This document shows positions 23,472 to 36,800 of a stretch of DNA of 64,000 bases, piece after piece. Within the stretch, counting starts at the first letter, position 1. Each line of letters starts with the position of its first letter. The stretch comes from Purpureocillium takamizusanense. Lineage: Eukaryota > Ascomycota > Sordariomycetes > Hypocreales > Ophiocordycipitaceae. The stretch covers positions 5,642,001 to 5,706,000 of the forward strand of contig NC_063068.1 of NCBI RefSeq assembly GCF_022605165.1. Reading direction: 5' to 3'. Both the position numbers and the translations under genes were made by a program. Below the pieces are notes generated by a model, which was not told the DNA's origin, did not search any database, and saw nothing but the letters and a program-made list of their open reading frames with translations.

Positions 23472-24344
23472 TCATGCCGCCCGCGGGCTCGGCGATGGCG
23501 GCGGCGGCGGCAGCAAGGGCTTTTTCGTCTTGGGGTCCTGGAGCGCCCGCAGCGCCTCCTCGAGGGCGTCGTACCGCTGCTGGCGGCTGCGCTCCGCCTC
23601 GGCGAGCTCGTCCTCGCGCAGCCGGAGCTCCTCGAGGCGGCGGTCGAGCTCGTCGATGCGCTCCTTGTTGGCGTCGGGCTTGCGCGCCGCCTTCCACGTC
23701 TCGTAGATGATGAGCCCGCCGGCGACGGCCAGGATGAAGGCGTCGCCGATGACGTCGGCGAAGAGGTCCACGGCCTTGGCCTCGGGGAGCGGGCGAAACT
23801 TGCGCCTCCAGACGTTTTGGAAGGGGAACCCTCCTTTGCGCTTTTGGGATGATGAGGTGGAGGACGACGACGACGTCGTCGATGACGACGACGGAGAGGA
23901 TGAGGACGAGGAGGCGGACGAGGAGGAGGCAAGGTGCTCCGTTTTGATAGCAGAAGGGACCTTTTCCTTCGCGGTGGCCTTTTCCCTGGCCGCCTCGTCG
24001 CGCTTGTGCTGCTCCTCCGTCTTGACGGTCGGCGCCTCGGCGCGCTCCTTGGCCCGCCGCTCGGCTTCGGGATCCCGCAGCAGGGCGACCGACATGCGCA
24101 TGTTCAGTTGGTGTATCGACTGGCCGTACCGGGCGGCGAAGGCGCGGAAGCGGGGATGGTCGTGGGCGCGCGCCTTGATGCGGTTCTATGAAGCGCAGAA
24201 GTGTCAGTCCCGTTGAGGTTCTTTTTCTTTCCCATGCTGATGGTCAACCACGGAGAGAGGGAGTGGTTGCTTCCTTACTGCGCCATATTTCGAAACGTGC
24301 CGCACAAAGAGGGCCGCGAGCTTAAAGAGCGGGAGGGGGACCAT
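23472..24344 (-). CDS. OPA3-family mitochondrial protein
   Basis: Two exons, 24344-24279 and 24185-23472, give 259 aa. The N-terminus MVPLPLFKLAALFVRHVSKY is the family hallmark and resembles the mitochondrial-targeting hydrophobic segment of human OPA3. NRIKARAHDHPRFRAFAARY and IHQLNMRMSVALLRDPEAE follow. The second conserved block lies beyond an insertion: FADVIGDAFILAVAGGLIIY, a probable membrane segment. A coiled-coil tail then ends in a poly-Pro run (ERIDELDRRLEELRLREDEL). The insertion between blocks (about residues 100-140) is almost all Ser and Thr. OPA3 proteins act at mitochondrial membranes and affect mitochondrial shape. It is divergent from the polo kinase gene. Confidence 0.9.
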
Positions 24345-25532
24345 GGCGACTGATGAGGTGGCCCGTCGCGGGGCGCGGGGAGGAGGGGGAGGAGGAGGCA
24401 GCGCCTGCGCGAGCACGGAGAGACGAGGCGCGGGGTGGGAAAGAATACGATCGGGAGGGCGAACCGGATTGAAGATGCGGCGGATTCGCGCACGCTCAGA
24501 ATCAAGGTCTTCGTTGGGCGGCAGGCGATTGCGCGTCAGTCAGAGGGGCCCCGTGCCGTGAAGTCGCGAAATGGCTCCGGGGCGGGCCCCGTCATCTCCC
24601 GCCCCGGGCTTGGCCACCAGGCACGCACGCACGCACGGCACGGCATTGACCGACGACGACGACGGCCTCAGGTAGGTACTGTTACACTGCTCTGGGCTTG
24701 GGCTGCCACCCATTGGATCAGACCCACGGCACCCGAACAGCCACTGACAGTGGAGCCCGCAGGCAGCGCGACCACAGCGAGCTTCAGGCTGGAAGCTGTG
24801 GTGGGACCCGCGCTGGAGCGCTGTTGGAGCTGCCCTGGTGGTGGGGGTCGGGCTCTGGGCTACGGCCTCCAATTGGACGACCGCCTGGGAACCGCCTGGG
24901 AACAGCGAGAAATGGTTGCGCCGGCAACGGCTGTCCACAGCAATCCCTCCCAGTTTGGAAGACTAGCGAGCCACAACGTACACAAACCGACTGGATCCCC
25001 GTTTGCTGCTTCCGCACCTGCGATGCTCAGCTCGCACAGCCGCGACGTCCCGACCGACGACGACCACACAGCCCAACCCAACCCACTGGCCAGCCGGGAG
25101 CCTCCTTTTCACCCTTCCGTCTGCCGTCCCGTCCCAGAAGAGGCACGGTGAAACGCGGCATCGACGTCCAACATCCAGCATTGTTTAGTGGCCTCGTGCT
25201 CCCTCGCACGCCTCCAGCAAACAACCCGCCCCGAGCAATACATGCCGCAGTGGTCTGCGAATGCCGCTTTGGCGACCCGGTGAGTGATTCAATTCCGTCA
25301 TCCGCCCGTTGAAACCCATTGCTGCCGACTTTAATCACACGCGCGCTTCCCTACGAGCCCGTCTCGCAGTCGTCGTCTCGTCTCCCGACTAACGCCTCGA
25401 GCCTTTCGGCTCCTTCCCTAGATCTCCATTTCCCATCCTATTCAGCCCACCGCTTCGGCTCACGGCCTGACCGTCGGCCATTGACGCGCACGTCTGGTCG
25501 CCACCCTCTCGACGCGTCTCGATTCGCCAACC
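24345..25532. other. Divergent promoter region OPA3-like / polo kinase
   Basis: 1.19 kb between two divergent starts. The 200 bp before the kinase ATG is C/T-rich, typical of a fungal 5' leader. No coding signal. Confidence 0.55.
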
Positions 25533-28500
25533 ATGGCTCACAGGTTGGCTGCTGCCAGAGCCGGTGCCGACCTCGAGGCATTGTCCCCTAGGGATGCCAA
25601 CGCCCAGAGAGTGCCCAAGGTTGCCGAGGCCAAGACGAAGACGGCTGCGCAGTTGAGGGCCCAAAAGGACAAGGAGCACCCGCCGCCGCCTCCCCCCGAG
25701 ATCACGGAGCCCTCGAGCAACGATCGCCCGAATGGAGCCGTCTACCATGTCGGCAAGCTGCTAGGCAAGGGCGGTTTTGCCGTCTGCTACAGCGGCCAGC
25801 TCGCCGCTACCAAGCAAAAATATGCCCTGAAAATCGTCAAGAGCCGTATGCCGCCCAAGATGGAGCAAAAGGTCAGTCCCTCTCTCTTCCCCATTCACCC
25901 AGTGGCATCATCTAACCCAGGCTTCAGTTCCAAACCGAGCTGCAAATACACTCCAAGATGAGGCACAAGAACGTGGTTCAGTTCCTGCGAGCCTTCTCCT
26001 TTGACAATTGCACGTACCTTGTTCTCGAGCTCTGCAACAACGGCACCCTCATGGACATGGTGAAGCGGCGCAAGGGCCTCACCGAGCCCGAAGTGCGCTT
26101 CTACTCGGTTCAGGTCGCCGGCGCCATCAAATACATGCACGGCAAGGGCATCATCCACCGAGACCTCAAGATGGGCAACATCTTTCTCGATGCTCAGATG
26201 AATGCAAAAATTGGCGACTTCGGCCTGGCCGCCTTATTGGTGACGGGTCGCGACATGCAGACCATCCGCCGCACCACGTTGTGCGGGACGCCAAACTACA
26301 TTGCCCCCGAGATCCTGGAAAAGGGTAAGAAAGGGCACGACCACATGGTGGATATTTGGAGCTTGGGCATCATCATGTAAGACGACTCACCTGCAACCCG
26401 GGTTTGACGACGTTTGCTTACGCTTCGGACTTTAGGTTTGCCATGTTGACGTCGAAGCCGCCTTTTCAGTCTTCGACGACGGACGAGATTTACCGCCGTG
26501 CCAGGGAGCGAGACTACGAGTGGCCGACGGCCGAGTCGTCCCAAAAGATCATCAGCCATGATGCAAAGGACCTGGTCGCCACCATGCTCCAGGACGCCGA
26601 TATGCGACCCGACCCGGACGTCATAGTCCAGCATCCCTTCTTCATCTCGGGGTACATGCCAACCGAAAGCGACATGAGCCTGCGGCTGCGCGAAGTACCG
26701 CCCGAGCGCGAGGAGTTCTACGCTACGCGCATGAGCACCTCGATGCAGGCACAGTCGTACCGCAACCTAAAGAACATGTGCCGGGAGTGCTGCGTGGGCC
26801 CCTGGACTCCGGTGCAGGTCATCCACACGCAGGTCTGGAAGGAGATGGCGGCCGAGGAGAAGGCCGGGATGACTCCAATGATCCCCTTGGCCGAGAACCT
26901 GGTATACCGGCCCTTTGACGACTGGCTCAGAGAGCAGCAGCAGCGTCGTGCCAAGAGCTCGTCGTCCATCATGTCGTACTCGTCGCAATCTGCTTCATCG
27001 TCAGATGACCAGCTGGCCAGCACGTCAAGACCTCCCACGGGATTGCTCCGACAGCCGCCGCAGAGCTTTGCCGCCCAGCAGCGAGCACAGAGCAGACCCG
27101 CTGCGTCTACCGTCGCCAAGTCCAACCCCCCTGTCGACCCCATGCTCAGCGCCTCCCAGAGCATGCGAACGCGATCTCGACAGGATGTGATGCGCGACAT
27201 GGCTTCCAGAGAAGCACCTGAGGCAACTGGCACTATGAAGAGCATGCGTGGATCCACGCGCCCGCAGCTCCCTGCAACGAGATCCGCTCCCAGTCTACAG
27301 GTCGCTGAGAGAGCGGCGACCCTTACCTCGGAGCGGCCGTCCCTGCACACGCGCCAGAAGTCGGACTCGATTCGGACTGCGTCTCTGTTTGGTCCGACGG
27401 AAAGACCGCAAGAGGTCTCTGGCACGCAGCCTGATGTCATTCTGGATCGATTGAAACGACTGCAGACGGAGCTTGAGAGGGCTCTCAACGCGCGGACAAT
27501 GGCTATTGTCTCGTCCAAGACGGTCACGCCGCCTCACCCACATGTCGTCGTCAAGTGGGTCGACTACACAAACAAGTTCGGTCTCGGCTACATTCTCAAC
27601 GATGGAAGCGTTGGATGCATCTTGCGCGACATCCCCACGACCGAAGGGAGCAAGACGGCGATACTGCCGCCGGCCGGAGTCTTCATCCGCGGAGCTGAAA
27701 AGCACATCCTTCGCCGGCAAGACGAAACGTACCTCGACCGAAACCAGCCTATCCCGATGAACCAGTCCATCAAATTCTTTGAGAACAACGGGGAGAGTGG
27801 TCTGGCCGAGGTTTCGGTGTCTCCAGAGCATTTCAGAGTCGCGATCAACGAAGACGGTACCGCAGGCAAGATGAACCCCGGAAAGGACATCTTCCAACAC
27901 CGCAAGCGCGAGCGCATCATTCTGTGGAAGAAGTTCGCCAACTACATGATTGCCTACGGCAGAGATGAGGCTATCCCCACCGAAGACGCCGACACGGGCG
28001 GCGTCATGTCTCCTGGCCAAAAGGGTACGCCGGCGGAGCTGGTAACGTTCTACCAGCGGTTCGGCGACGTCGGCTGTTGGGTCTTTTGCGATGGCCATCT
28101 GCAGGTAAGCTGGACTACTCCATGATGCTCGCTCTGAATTGATGCTGACGGCTGCCAGTTTAACTTCCCTGACCACACCAAGATCGTGCTCGATGCGACG
28201 GGCACCTGGTGTCACTTCTGGCATCTCCCGCAAGAAGCAGCCGAGCAACTCGCCAGTTCGGGCACGATAGGAGCGGCCGCTCTGGATGACCGCGCCACGC
28301 TGTCGTACCCTCTGCAGACATTGCTCAACTTCCAGTCCAAGCCGTCTACCACCCGCGGCGGGCGCACGAGTACGACTCGAAAGCGCCCCGAGATTGAGCC
28401 CGAGCTGCAGGGAATCCCCGCGGCCAATGACTTCCGCCGCAAGATTGAGTTCATCAAGAACGTGGTCAAGGAGTGGGTGTACAACGGCGGCATGGGCAAC

Positions 28501-28689
28501 AGCTCCATGAGCCGCGAGACGAGACTGCGTTGGACTGGCTACCGCGAGCTCGTCAACACGACGGTTCCGCAGAAGCACGTCTGGGTGACCATCGGCTCCC
28601 GTTGGGGAGACCAGCGCCTGTCGACGTATGTCGATCCCCGCAAGCCGTGGGAGCTCGGCGAGGACGTGGACAGCGCGTCCAAGAAGTGA
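25533..28689 (+). CDS. Polo-like kinase (mitotic Ser/Thr kinase)
   Basis: Orthologue of the Cdc5/Plo1/PLK1 group that drives mitotic entry, spindle function and exit. Four exons, 25533-25871, 25928-26376, 26436-28104 and 28159-28689, give 995 aa. Kinase domain, residues about 70-325: glycine loop GKGGFA (78-83), catalytic Lys100 in YALKIV, HRDLKMGN (Asp192), DFGLA (210-214), and activation-loop Thr230 in RRTTLCGTPNYIAPE. Polo box 1 starts near 633 (WVDYTNKFGLGYILNDGSVG) and polo box 2 near 795. Polo box 2 keeps the phosphopeptide-binding pair His825/Lys827 in FPDHTKIVLD, at the exon 3/4 join. The linker of about 300 residues between kinase and polo boxes is Ser/Arg-rich, making the protein longer than animal PLK1 (603 aa). 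Confidence 0.96.
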
Positions 28690-29274
28690 TGTCGGCTATG
28701 GGTGCCTCTGGAGACGGAGGTGAGGCGTGTGCCGCCTTGGGGCTTTTTCTCGATTCTGTGACCTTTTCCCATATACCCTTCTGAAGCTCCCAGCCGGGTT
28801 CTGGCCCTAGCGAGCGGGTTCATGGCGTTGCTGATTCGTGCCTATTTATTTATTCATCTTCTTCACGGCCAAGGACGCGGGGAGAGCATGAGACGATTGA
28901 ATGACCTGCCTTTTTTTCCCCTGACGCCCATGCGTGCGCCCTGGTTGTGTGTGCATGTGTGTGTGTTGGCCTCTTTGGGTTCTGTTTTCTTGTATGTTCG
29001 GTTAATACTGCCGCCTACCGGCCTGTGCTCATAACAATGACTGGCGTTAAGACCCACGATAACTTGTTGCACGACTGACTGACTGGCCGGCCCCTGTCTG
29101 TCCGACATGGCGAGATGCTCGCTCTCCACAGTGAAAACTGCTGCTGCTGCTGCTGCCGCTGCTGCTGCTCGGGCGCTCCGATCTGTTCCCTCGCAAGTTT
29201 CGGAACATCAATCGACATGGGATGCATGCATACCTACGTGCAGTATACACGCCTGCATATGAATTGCTCACCCA

Positions 29275-29312
<38 letters not shown>

Positions 29313-30089
29313 CTACGTGCTCGTAGTGAGTAAGTAGCGTTGAACGGCACCGTCACGACGGTGGCATCAACGACAACAAACATTGGCAGTTCAGGCAAAG
29401 ACGGGCTCCAACATCACGCACGCACGCTCGCACCTCGTCAACGAGTCGATCGATGCATGTACTATTAGTAGCTAAAACTAGACCGCGCTGCCAACCAAAC
29501 TTGGGCGAGAGCACCGCTGCGGGGGCGCGCGCCACTGTGGGTTGGGGGGGTTGCGAAAATAAGACCAAGCCTACACAAAGAACCGACGCCGCTCCGATGA
29601 TTGATGACCATGACCATGACCAGGACAGCGAAAATGACAGCGACACTGACCATCGTGCGCGGCCCAGGCGTCCCTTTGCCCCTCGTCTACCCACTCATCG
29701 ACCTAGCCCGGGCAGCTTGGGGAAACCACAGCCGCGAGAGAGAGAGGATGAACATGTCCAAGACATGAGCAGAGCCGAGAAAGGGGACGAATTAAATACT
29801 CGGACGTGTCCGTGCAGCGCCGCGGGACGCTTAAGACGCATGAGCCGACAAAGGTATATAACGAAGCCTGACTGGACCCATCCAAGAACCATGAAAAGCC
29901 AGGAAGAAGAGCAGAAAGCAGAAAGTCCAAGCTCGATGTGCGAGGATCCCAGATTACCCATTTCATGTCATGTATGTGCGTGAGTTGAAAAATAACGGGA
30001 AAAACGCAAGGCCGCATGCACCACCTCCACCCAAACCGCCAGGGCGCCTGCGACATCAGAGAAAAACAAGAAAGGGACAAGGAACGCGA
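28690..30089. other. Convergent intergenic region polo kinase / chitin synthase
   Basis: 1.4 kb holding the two 3' ends. It contains a GCTGCT tract (29142-29170) and the (AC)17 repeat at 29277-29310. I see no coding signal. Confidence 0.55.
29277..29310. repeat. (AC)17 microsatellite
   Basis: Seventeen uninterrupted AC units in the convergent spacer. Confidence 0.95.
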
Positions 30090-33000
30090 TCAGGCATCCG
30101 AGTAGTACTCCTCGTTGTGGTAGTGGCCTTGGGGCATCGCCCAGCTGCTGTGACTTCCGCCGACCACGTTCTCGCGCGAGCCCCAGTAGGCGCTCTTGGA
30201 CCGCTTCTCGCGCTCAAACTCGGCCCACCGCTTCATGGTGATCTTGCTGCTGTCGAACTCTCCCTCGGTCTCGTGGCCGCCCTTCTTACTATCGCCGGCC
30301 GTCTTCCGCGTGTCGCCCCACGAAAAGTCGTCAAACTTCCAGAAAGCGTACGTTGGAAGAACAAAATTCCAGACGGGGAGCGAAAGCAGGTAGATCAGCA
30401 TCCAAATCACGTACGACCAGTTGTGCGCCGTGACGATGATAAGCACTCCAGGTAGACCGAGAATGAGAGCCAAGAGCACCAGCGGGATGATTTGCGGTGG
30501 CGAGTGGATAATAGACGTAATGACTTCGACGTTGTTAGAACAGCCTCAAGCGCACGCATTGCTAAAGGGGGAGTCGCTGGGATCAATACTCACCGACATA
30601 AAAGGTAAAGGCAATGGCAGCCGGCAGCACCAGAGTACCGACAAGCTCGACAAAGATGACAAACTGCATGCTGAAGCAGAATGTGCCGCACAAATCTCGG
30701 ACCAGAATCAGCTCCATGAGATTGTGTATGGTCGAGTTGATCCATCGGCGGCGCTGAGACAAGAGGACCATGAACTTGTCGGGGACAGTCGTCTTGCACA
30801 CGGCCTGGGGCACAAAGACCTGCTTGCGCTTGGGGAATGTCCGAAGCATGAGCGTCGTCAGATATCGATCTTCGCCCAGGAGGTACAGGTTCTTCTCGTG
30901 CAGCGTCTCGACAACGTTCTCCGAATAGTGCTCGACGATGTCCGGGTTGGCCAAGATGGGAACCCAGTAGTTTTGTCCTCCCTTGGGGGCCTTGATGCGA
31001 TACATGCAGAAACAGCCGGGCAAGCACGTCACACCACCAAAGACCGACTCGAACGACTTGGCCAGGTGATGAGAGACAAAGTACTCGAAGACCTGAATGG
31101 CCGTGACCCAGCTGTCGCGCTTGTTCGCAATCTTGGTCTCGCCACAGAGGCCCATGATTTCGGGGTCCTTGACCATGGCGGACACCATATGTGTCAGGCT
31201 GTCGGGGAAAACCTTTGTGTCGGCGTCCACCATGAGCACAATCTCGTAGTAGTCGGGTGATATTCCCGTCACCTTCCACATGCCGTTGAACATCTCGTAC
31301 TCGAGTTCCGTCATTCGCTCGTCGAACATGACCTTTTGCAGGAAGGACATGAGGATGATCTGACTGTCTCGCTTGCCTCGGTTGCCGGGCTTGCTCTTGC
31401 CTTCCTCCGCAGGCGTGCCACACTTGACAATGACCATCATGGGAACGCGCTGCTGACGATCGACAGGAATCTGGGACTTGGCGCCGTAGTCGTAGAAGCC
31501 GCAGTACACCTTTGCCATGTTGTGCCGCTTTGAACCACTCGCAACGGCCACATAAGAAAAGGGCTGCACAAGCTCAGGCGGGGTCGAATGATCCTTGAGC
31601 ATGCTCAAGCAGGCGTCAGGGGTCGAGACGGCCTCGCCCTTGCCCTTGATAATACCATCACAGATGACGACGATGCACTTGTGGCTGTTGGGGTAGTCAG
31701 TCATCGCAATCGAGTCGAGAGTGGTTCGGATGCCCTCTGCGCCTTCGGAGTACGCCGTGACCAAACACATAGTATGGGCCAGAGGGAAACCAAAGGGCAT
31801 CCAGTCAGAGGGAGGCTGGGGGACCACGGCATCATGAATGAAGCCGGCGGGGCCCGGGCCGTCGGACACGCTGCCGGTAGCGTAGGGGTCTGACCGGAGG
31901 AAGCTCGCTCGACTGTCGTTACCTTGCTTGTAGATGGAGTTGGGATTCAGCATGGATGAACCGGGCGTTCCCTGACTGGCCATTGTCGTGGGCACGCGAC
32001 GTTGCCCGGGCGAGCGCTCCGCGCCGTAGACGGCGGAGAACCTCGAGGTGGTGGGCAGGAAAGAGGAACCTCGCTTGCTCATCCTGTCCGAGCCGACAAC
32101 GGTGCTGCCAAGGTCGCCAGGCAGGCGAGCGGGTGCTCGATAGATGTCCTCAGACCAGTCCTCAATCTGGCGGTTGCGCTTTCTGCGGTCGGAGCTTTGC
32201 GATGTCTTGCTGGCCGCGTAGTGACGGCTGATGAACCACTGAAACACGAGAGCGAGAACAAACCTCGACAAGACGACTGACAAAATCAGAATGAGTGCGC
32301 AATACAGCACAACCTTGGAAGCGATACATCCGACCGTCTCTGTGTCGATGGAGCCAACCTTGATGATCTCGTCAAAGCACTGAAGGTATTTCTTGTCATC
32401 AGAGGATTGAAACATGCGGGTGACGTCGCGCCCGCGAATTGCCTTGTTGACGGCCGAGTTGGTATCGCGGATCTCCTTGAAGCGGTCTGGCACCAGCACC
32501 TGGGACTCGTTGAACCAGTTGAGGAGGTCGAGGTCGAGGACGTTGCCAGAGTAGACGATGAGATTTCGCGAGCTGTTCTTGACATCATCCCAGGAGAAGT
32601 AGACGTCTGCGGCGCCGCTCAAATCCAGGTAGAAGGCATTTCGAGAGTTGAGCGTCGTGTGGCAGCCATAGCCGAGATAGTAGTCGGTCGTCGTGTTGGG
32701 CTTAGTCGAGCCGTCCTGGTTGAAGGTGGTGCAGGGGAAGTACCAGGCCAGCTCGCCTTGGGCGTTGGTGGGCACATCGGAACCTGGAGCCAGGGTGATG
32801 AGATCTTTGCAGTGACCGTTGACATTCTGGAACAGGAAGCTGCCATCCTGGCCGCCGTGCTTCTCCGGAAGATCAAACAAGACGTTCGCGCCCAAGCCAT
32901 CGCCCCTCAGGGGAATGCCCTCGGCCGGAGGATGGTGAGAGTTGGACAGGTCGTACGCGACACCGTGGAAGATCATGTATCCAAGGCCAACGTCGTTGAC

Positions 33001-33840
33001 CTGCAGACGCAGCGGGGGGGCACTGCAAACGGTTGCCGTGAAGCCGAACGTCAGGAAACCGACAATGGCCATGATGAAGAGGATGATGCTGATGAGACCC
33101 ATCTTCTCTCGCCACGCTCGGCGCTGGGCCTTGGTGGGCTTCCCACAGCACTTGAGAATAAAGTCGGGGCACCAAAAGGTGACGATGGCGCAGTATACGT
33201 TCCAAAAGCTCGGGGGCCGGAGCTGATCCTCGGCAACCTTTTGCTTCTTCTTGCGGGCCTCGCGGACGGGCTTGCTTTCCTTGACAATCTTGCCCGACTT
33301 GGTCCGACCCGGCCGGGTACGGACTCGCGCGTCGGCCTTTTCTTTCTCGCCGCTGCTCACCTTGCGAGAGCGAGCTCCTCGCGCCGAGGCTTCTGAGAAG
33401 CTGCCGTTGGCCTGCGAGCCGCCAGACCTCTCCGTCGAGCCATCGATATTCTCGAGGATAGGGTCATTGCCCGTGGACGAGGGCAGCACGTCCATGTTGG
33501 CCGCATGCTTATGGTAGTGGTAGTTGCGGTGGTCCTTGCCAATCCTGTTCCTCTCCGGCCTGATCAGACTCCGCTTGCGAGAGGGCAAATCAGAACTGTT
33601 TTGCCTCGGGGGGCCATGCGGGTCCGTGGGAGACAGAGGCAGGCTCTCTGTATTGGCATTAGGGTTCGAAATGGTATCGGCGAAGGAGGAGGCAGAGATC
33701 CCACGTTCATGATGCCCCTGTCTAGGCACAGAATGATAGCTACCGGCCTCGACATCAGCGGGACGCGATCGTCGGGACGGCGAATTTCTGTATGTGCGGT
33801 CGTATATGGGACTTCCGCCCGGCCTCTCCGGTAGAGACAT
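30090..33840 (-). CDS. Class IV chitin synthase (Chs3 type)
   Basis: Integral membrane enzyme that polymerises UDP-GlcNAc into chitin at the plasma membrane. Two exons, 33840-30594 and 30523-30090, give 1226 aa, close to yeast Chs3 (1165). A disordered basic N-terminus of about 200 residues precedes two membrane segments ([40 protein letters not shown]). A cytochrome-b5-like segment ([13 protein letters not shown]) follows, as expected for class IV/V. The catalytic domain opens with [19 protein letters not shown], has [24 protein letters not shown] (Glu990, Asp991) and the signature QRRRW at 1029-1033. The C-terminal membrane cluster continues across the intron ([20 protein letters not shown]). 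There is no myosin head. The start at 33840 was preferred over an in-frame Met near 33990, whose extension is not protein-like. The activator gene lies divergently to its right. Confidence 0.95.
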
Positions 33841-36800
33841 GGCCCTGCGTAGGAATTTTGTCAGTCTCGCTTGACCAAGCAACAAGAGAATATAACCAGG
33901 ATGGCATTCGTCAAGTCGAGTGAGCCGACAGGCTGACAGCCGCCCGGCGCAAGCGAAGCCTTTTTTTTCCCCTCTGGGCAGATGGCTCAATCAGGGCGGG
34001 TGCTTCGTGATTCAGATCGATGTACTACCCCGAGTTGAAGGGCGTTGATGCTGCCACCAAGGGCGCAACGCAAGACGCAGGCGGCCACTCCTTGTGCGGC
34101 TATGTCGCGAAGAAGGGGAGGGAGATTAAAGAGGGATGGCGAGGGAGACTCACGGTGCGTGATGCTGTCGGGCGCAGGCGCTCGACGCAGACCAGTACGC
34201 TGGTACGATGCGGTACGGCGCGGGCGCCTACCGAGGAATGGAAGGCAACGACGAGCGGGGGAAGACAAAACGAGAGCCCAGGCTTGCCACGATCTGACCA
34301 CGAATGAAAAGCTGGAGAAGGCCGCGGCGCGCAGAATCAAGCCGGAGGAACCAGTCGCAGGCGAGACGACTGATGAACGAGACGTCGGCTTGCGTACGGC
34401 ACGAGGCGACGAAACGACACGACAGAGCCTGGCCTGTCTTCGGCGGTAAACGAGCGACGGGGACTCAACGGTCTCGGCTTCCGTCGAAGAATGATTTCGG
34501 GGAGGCCCGGTCGGCACGAGGGGGACGGGGGGGGAAGAAGCGATGGACGAGGCGGTAGCGGCGGGCGTGTTTTGCTGGCGCACCTCGGGCTGAGGCGGTA
34601 CTCGCACGTACGCAGACGGGCGAGAGAGATTGGGACGATCGGAGTGGCACAGACGCTTTCGTGGCCGCGCTGGAGAAGCAATATGGCACGCGCCGGCGAC
34701 TACCTAGGTTGAGGCAGAAGAAAACGGGGGATGGTAGTTAACGAGAGACGGAATGTTTGTTTCTGGCCTGGCAGCCTTGCTTTTGCGCCCCCCCTTTGGA
34801 GCGTGTGCTAGAGCGAAACAGACACGGACGGACAGGGCTTGACGGGGTTGAGATTTCGAGGGTGGAGAGAGAGGGAGAGAGGCGGGCGAGGAACCACGGC
34901 GGGCGGGCAGGGGATGGTCAGCAACAAACAAAGCCTGCCTGTGCTGGCACGGCGTGGCCTGGCGCTGCGAAAATTGGGGGCCTGCACTGCACTGGACGGG
35001 ACTGGATGGAGCTGGAGGTGTGAGAGAGGTGGGCTGTTCCCGCCAACGCTCGTGGCCGTGTTGCACAGACTCAGTGGCAAACGGGGACGGGCTGCTGCTA
35101 TTCTGGGGGCAGCCTCCATTCCTGCGTGCCGCAAGCCAGCACGCGCCCCTGGAGCTGTGTGCGTATATGGACAGTGCGAAGGCGGGAGCGTGGCGGAGGA
35201 ACCAGGACGCTGCCGCCAGGGGACGGGAAACGCCGCACAGGGAGTCCCAAGACCTCTCTGCTTGTCCCGTCGTTGGGAGGCCCGTAGCTCCGGCAGCAAC
35301 AAAAAAAAAAGTGTGCGGGCTTCTGAGGCGTTGGCGAGCACCTGCGCCACGGAAATCACACAAGCACGACGCGACGATGGCTGATGGAGCGTCCATGGGT
35401 CGTTCCATCAGGGGGGCCGTTTGCCGCCAGGACACTGTGTGAGGTGGATGGCCGCACGGGCCAGTTCCAACGCTGGACTCGCTGTAAGGAAAGGACCGAC
35501 GCTCTCCCTACCTTTGGGCGCCACCCAACTTCGCAGGTCGCAGGTAAGGTGCTCCTGGAGGCACTAACGTTATGTGCCTTGCGCGGCCTGGAAGCCAACT
35601 GGGACGGCTGCCCCTGACTGAGCCACCGACGGTCGGTCTAAGGTTGGGGGGTGTTTTTGGCCCATCGGCAAATTGCGACGAGCGCGTACCCTGCAAGTTC
35701 CCCCAAAGGTGGTTTGCACCTAGCCGAGCACCATCTCCAGCGACCGATGCAACACGATCAGCACTCCCATTGGTCGCGAACGGCGCCGGGCGTTAGCGGA
35801 GATACTTGTGGAAGACATAGGTAGGTCGCTCGCCCCCGAACCGAACCGAGCCACCGGCGACATGGAACGGCGCAACTCCTGCTCGAGCGGGCTGTGGTGC
35901 GGTTGTCCCGCCGACCACGGACGGGCAGCAACTGGCCTGCGCCACAGCAAAAGCGACCCTGATGAGGGCAGGCACTCTTTCTGCTAGGGTTCTCGTCCCT
36001 TGCCCCCAGAAAAACAAGCACCGTTACCTGGGCATCCCGCATCAACACGGAAGCTTGCTTTCATGCAGATAAATGACAATGCGATGCGATACGGTGGATG
36101 CAGACATCGTGCAAATGGATACCATGATCCACCGCACACATGTCCAACATGCCCGTGAACCCCCCACAGGGCCAAGGTCGGGCCGCTTGGCTCTGCGAGC
36201 GGGCGCGGGCCAGATGGCGCTCCGTGGCATGCGGTTGCATTCGACAGAGGCTTCACCGTCCCGCCGATCGGCCGTGGCGGTGGTCTCATGGCCGCACACC
36301 AGCGATCCTCGTATTGGAATCCTTTTTCCCTGGTCCGCGTGTCGCACGGCTTGCCACCACTTCGGCGCGACGTCACCCGCCCGCGGTCGCCGTGGCCGGC
36401 CCCGGGTACTTGGGCCTGGCGGCGGCGTCCAGTCCACGTCCGAACGCGACGCCGCCCGTGTTTCCCGGTATAAGAGCGCGACGGAGATCGCGGTGTGGAT
36501 CGCACATCGGCAAACGGCGGCAGTCGTCCAATCCCCCCTCCCCCCTTGTCTTTATTGGCTTCATACTAACTTAAGCGTGTTCACATACACATATGCTGGC
36601 ATTGCAGAGAGGAACGGCACCCCCTGTCTATGTTTGTAAGCACCCTCATTGCGCGATGAGATGCGCCTCGCCTGTCTGTTTCGCATTAGGCGAGAAACAC
36701 AATCACGGAGAGGACACTTCGACCCGCACCGGCCGTAACGCCACGTAGCGAATGGATAGGGACACCCATAGATCAAAAGCAATGTCCTTGAGACTCGCAT

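Noticed and set aside
33841..33990. Upstream in-frame start for the chitin synthase
   Set aside because: The 50-residue extension is not protein-like and runs over leader sequence; MSLPERPGG at 33840 suits the family better.
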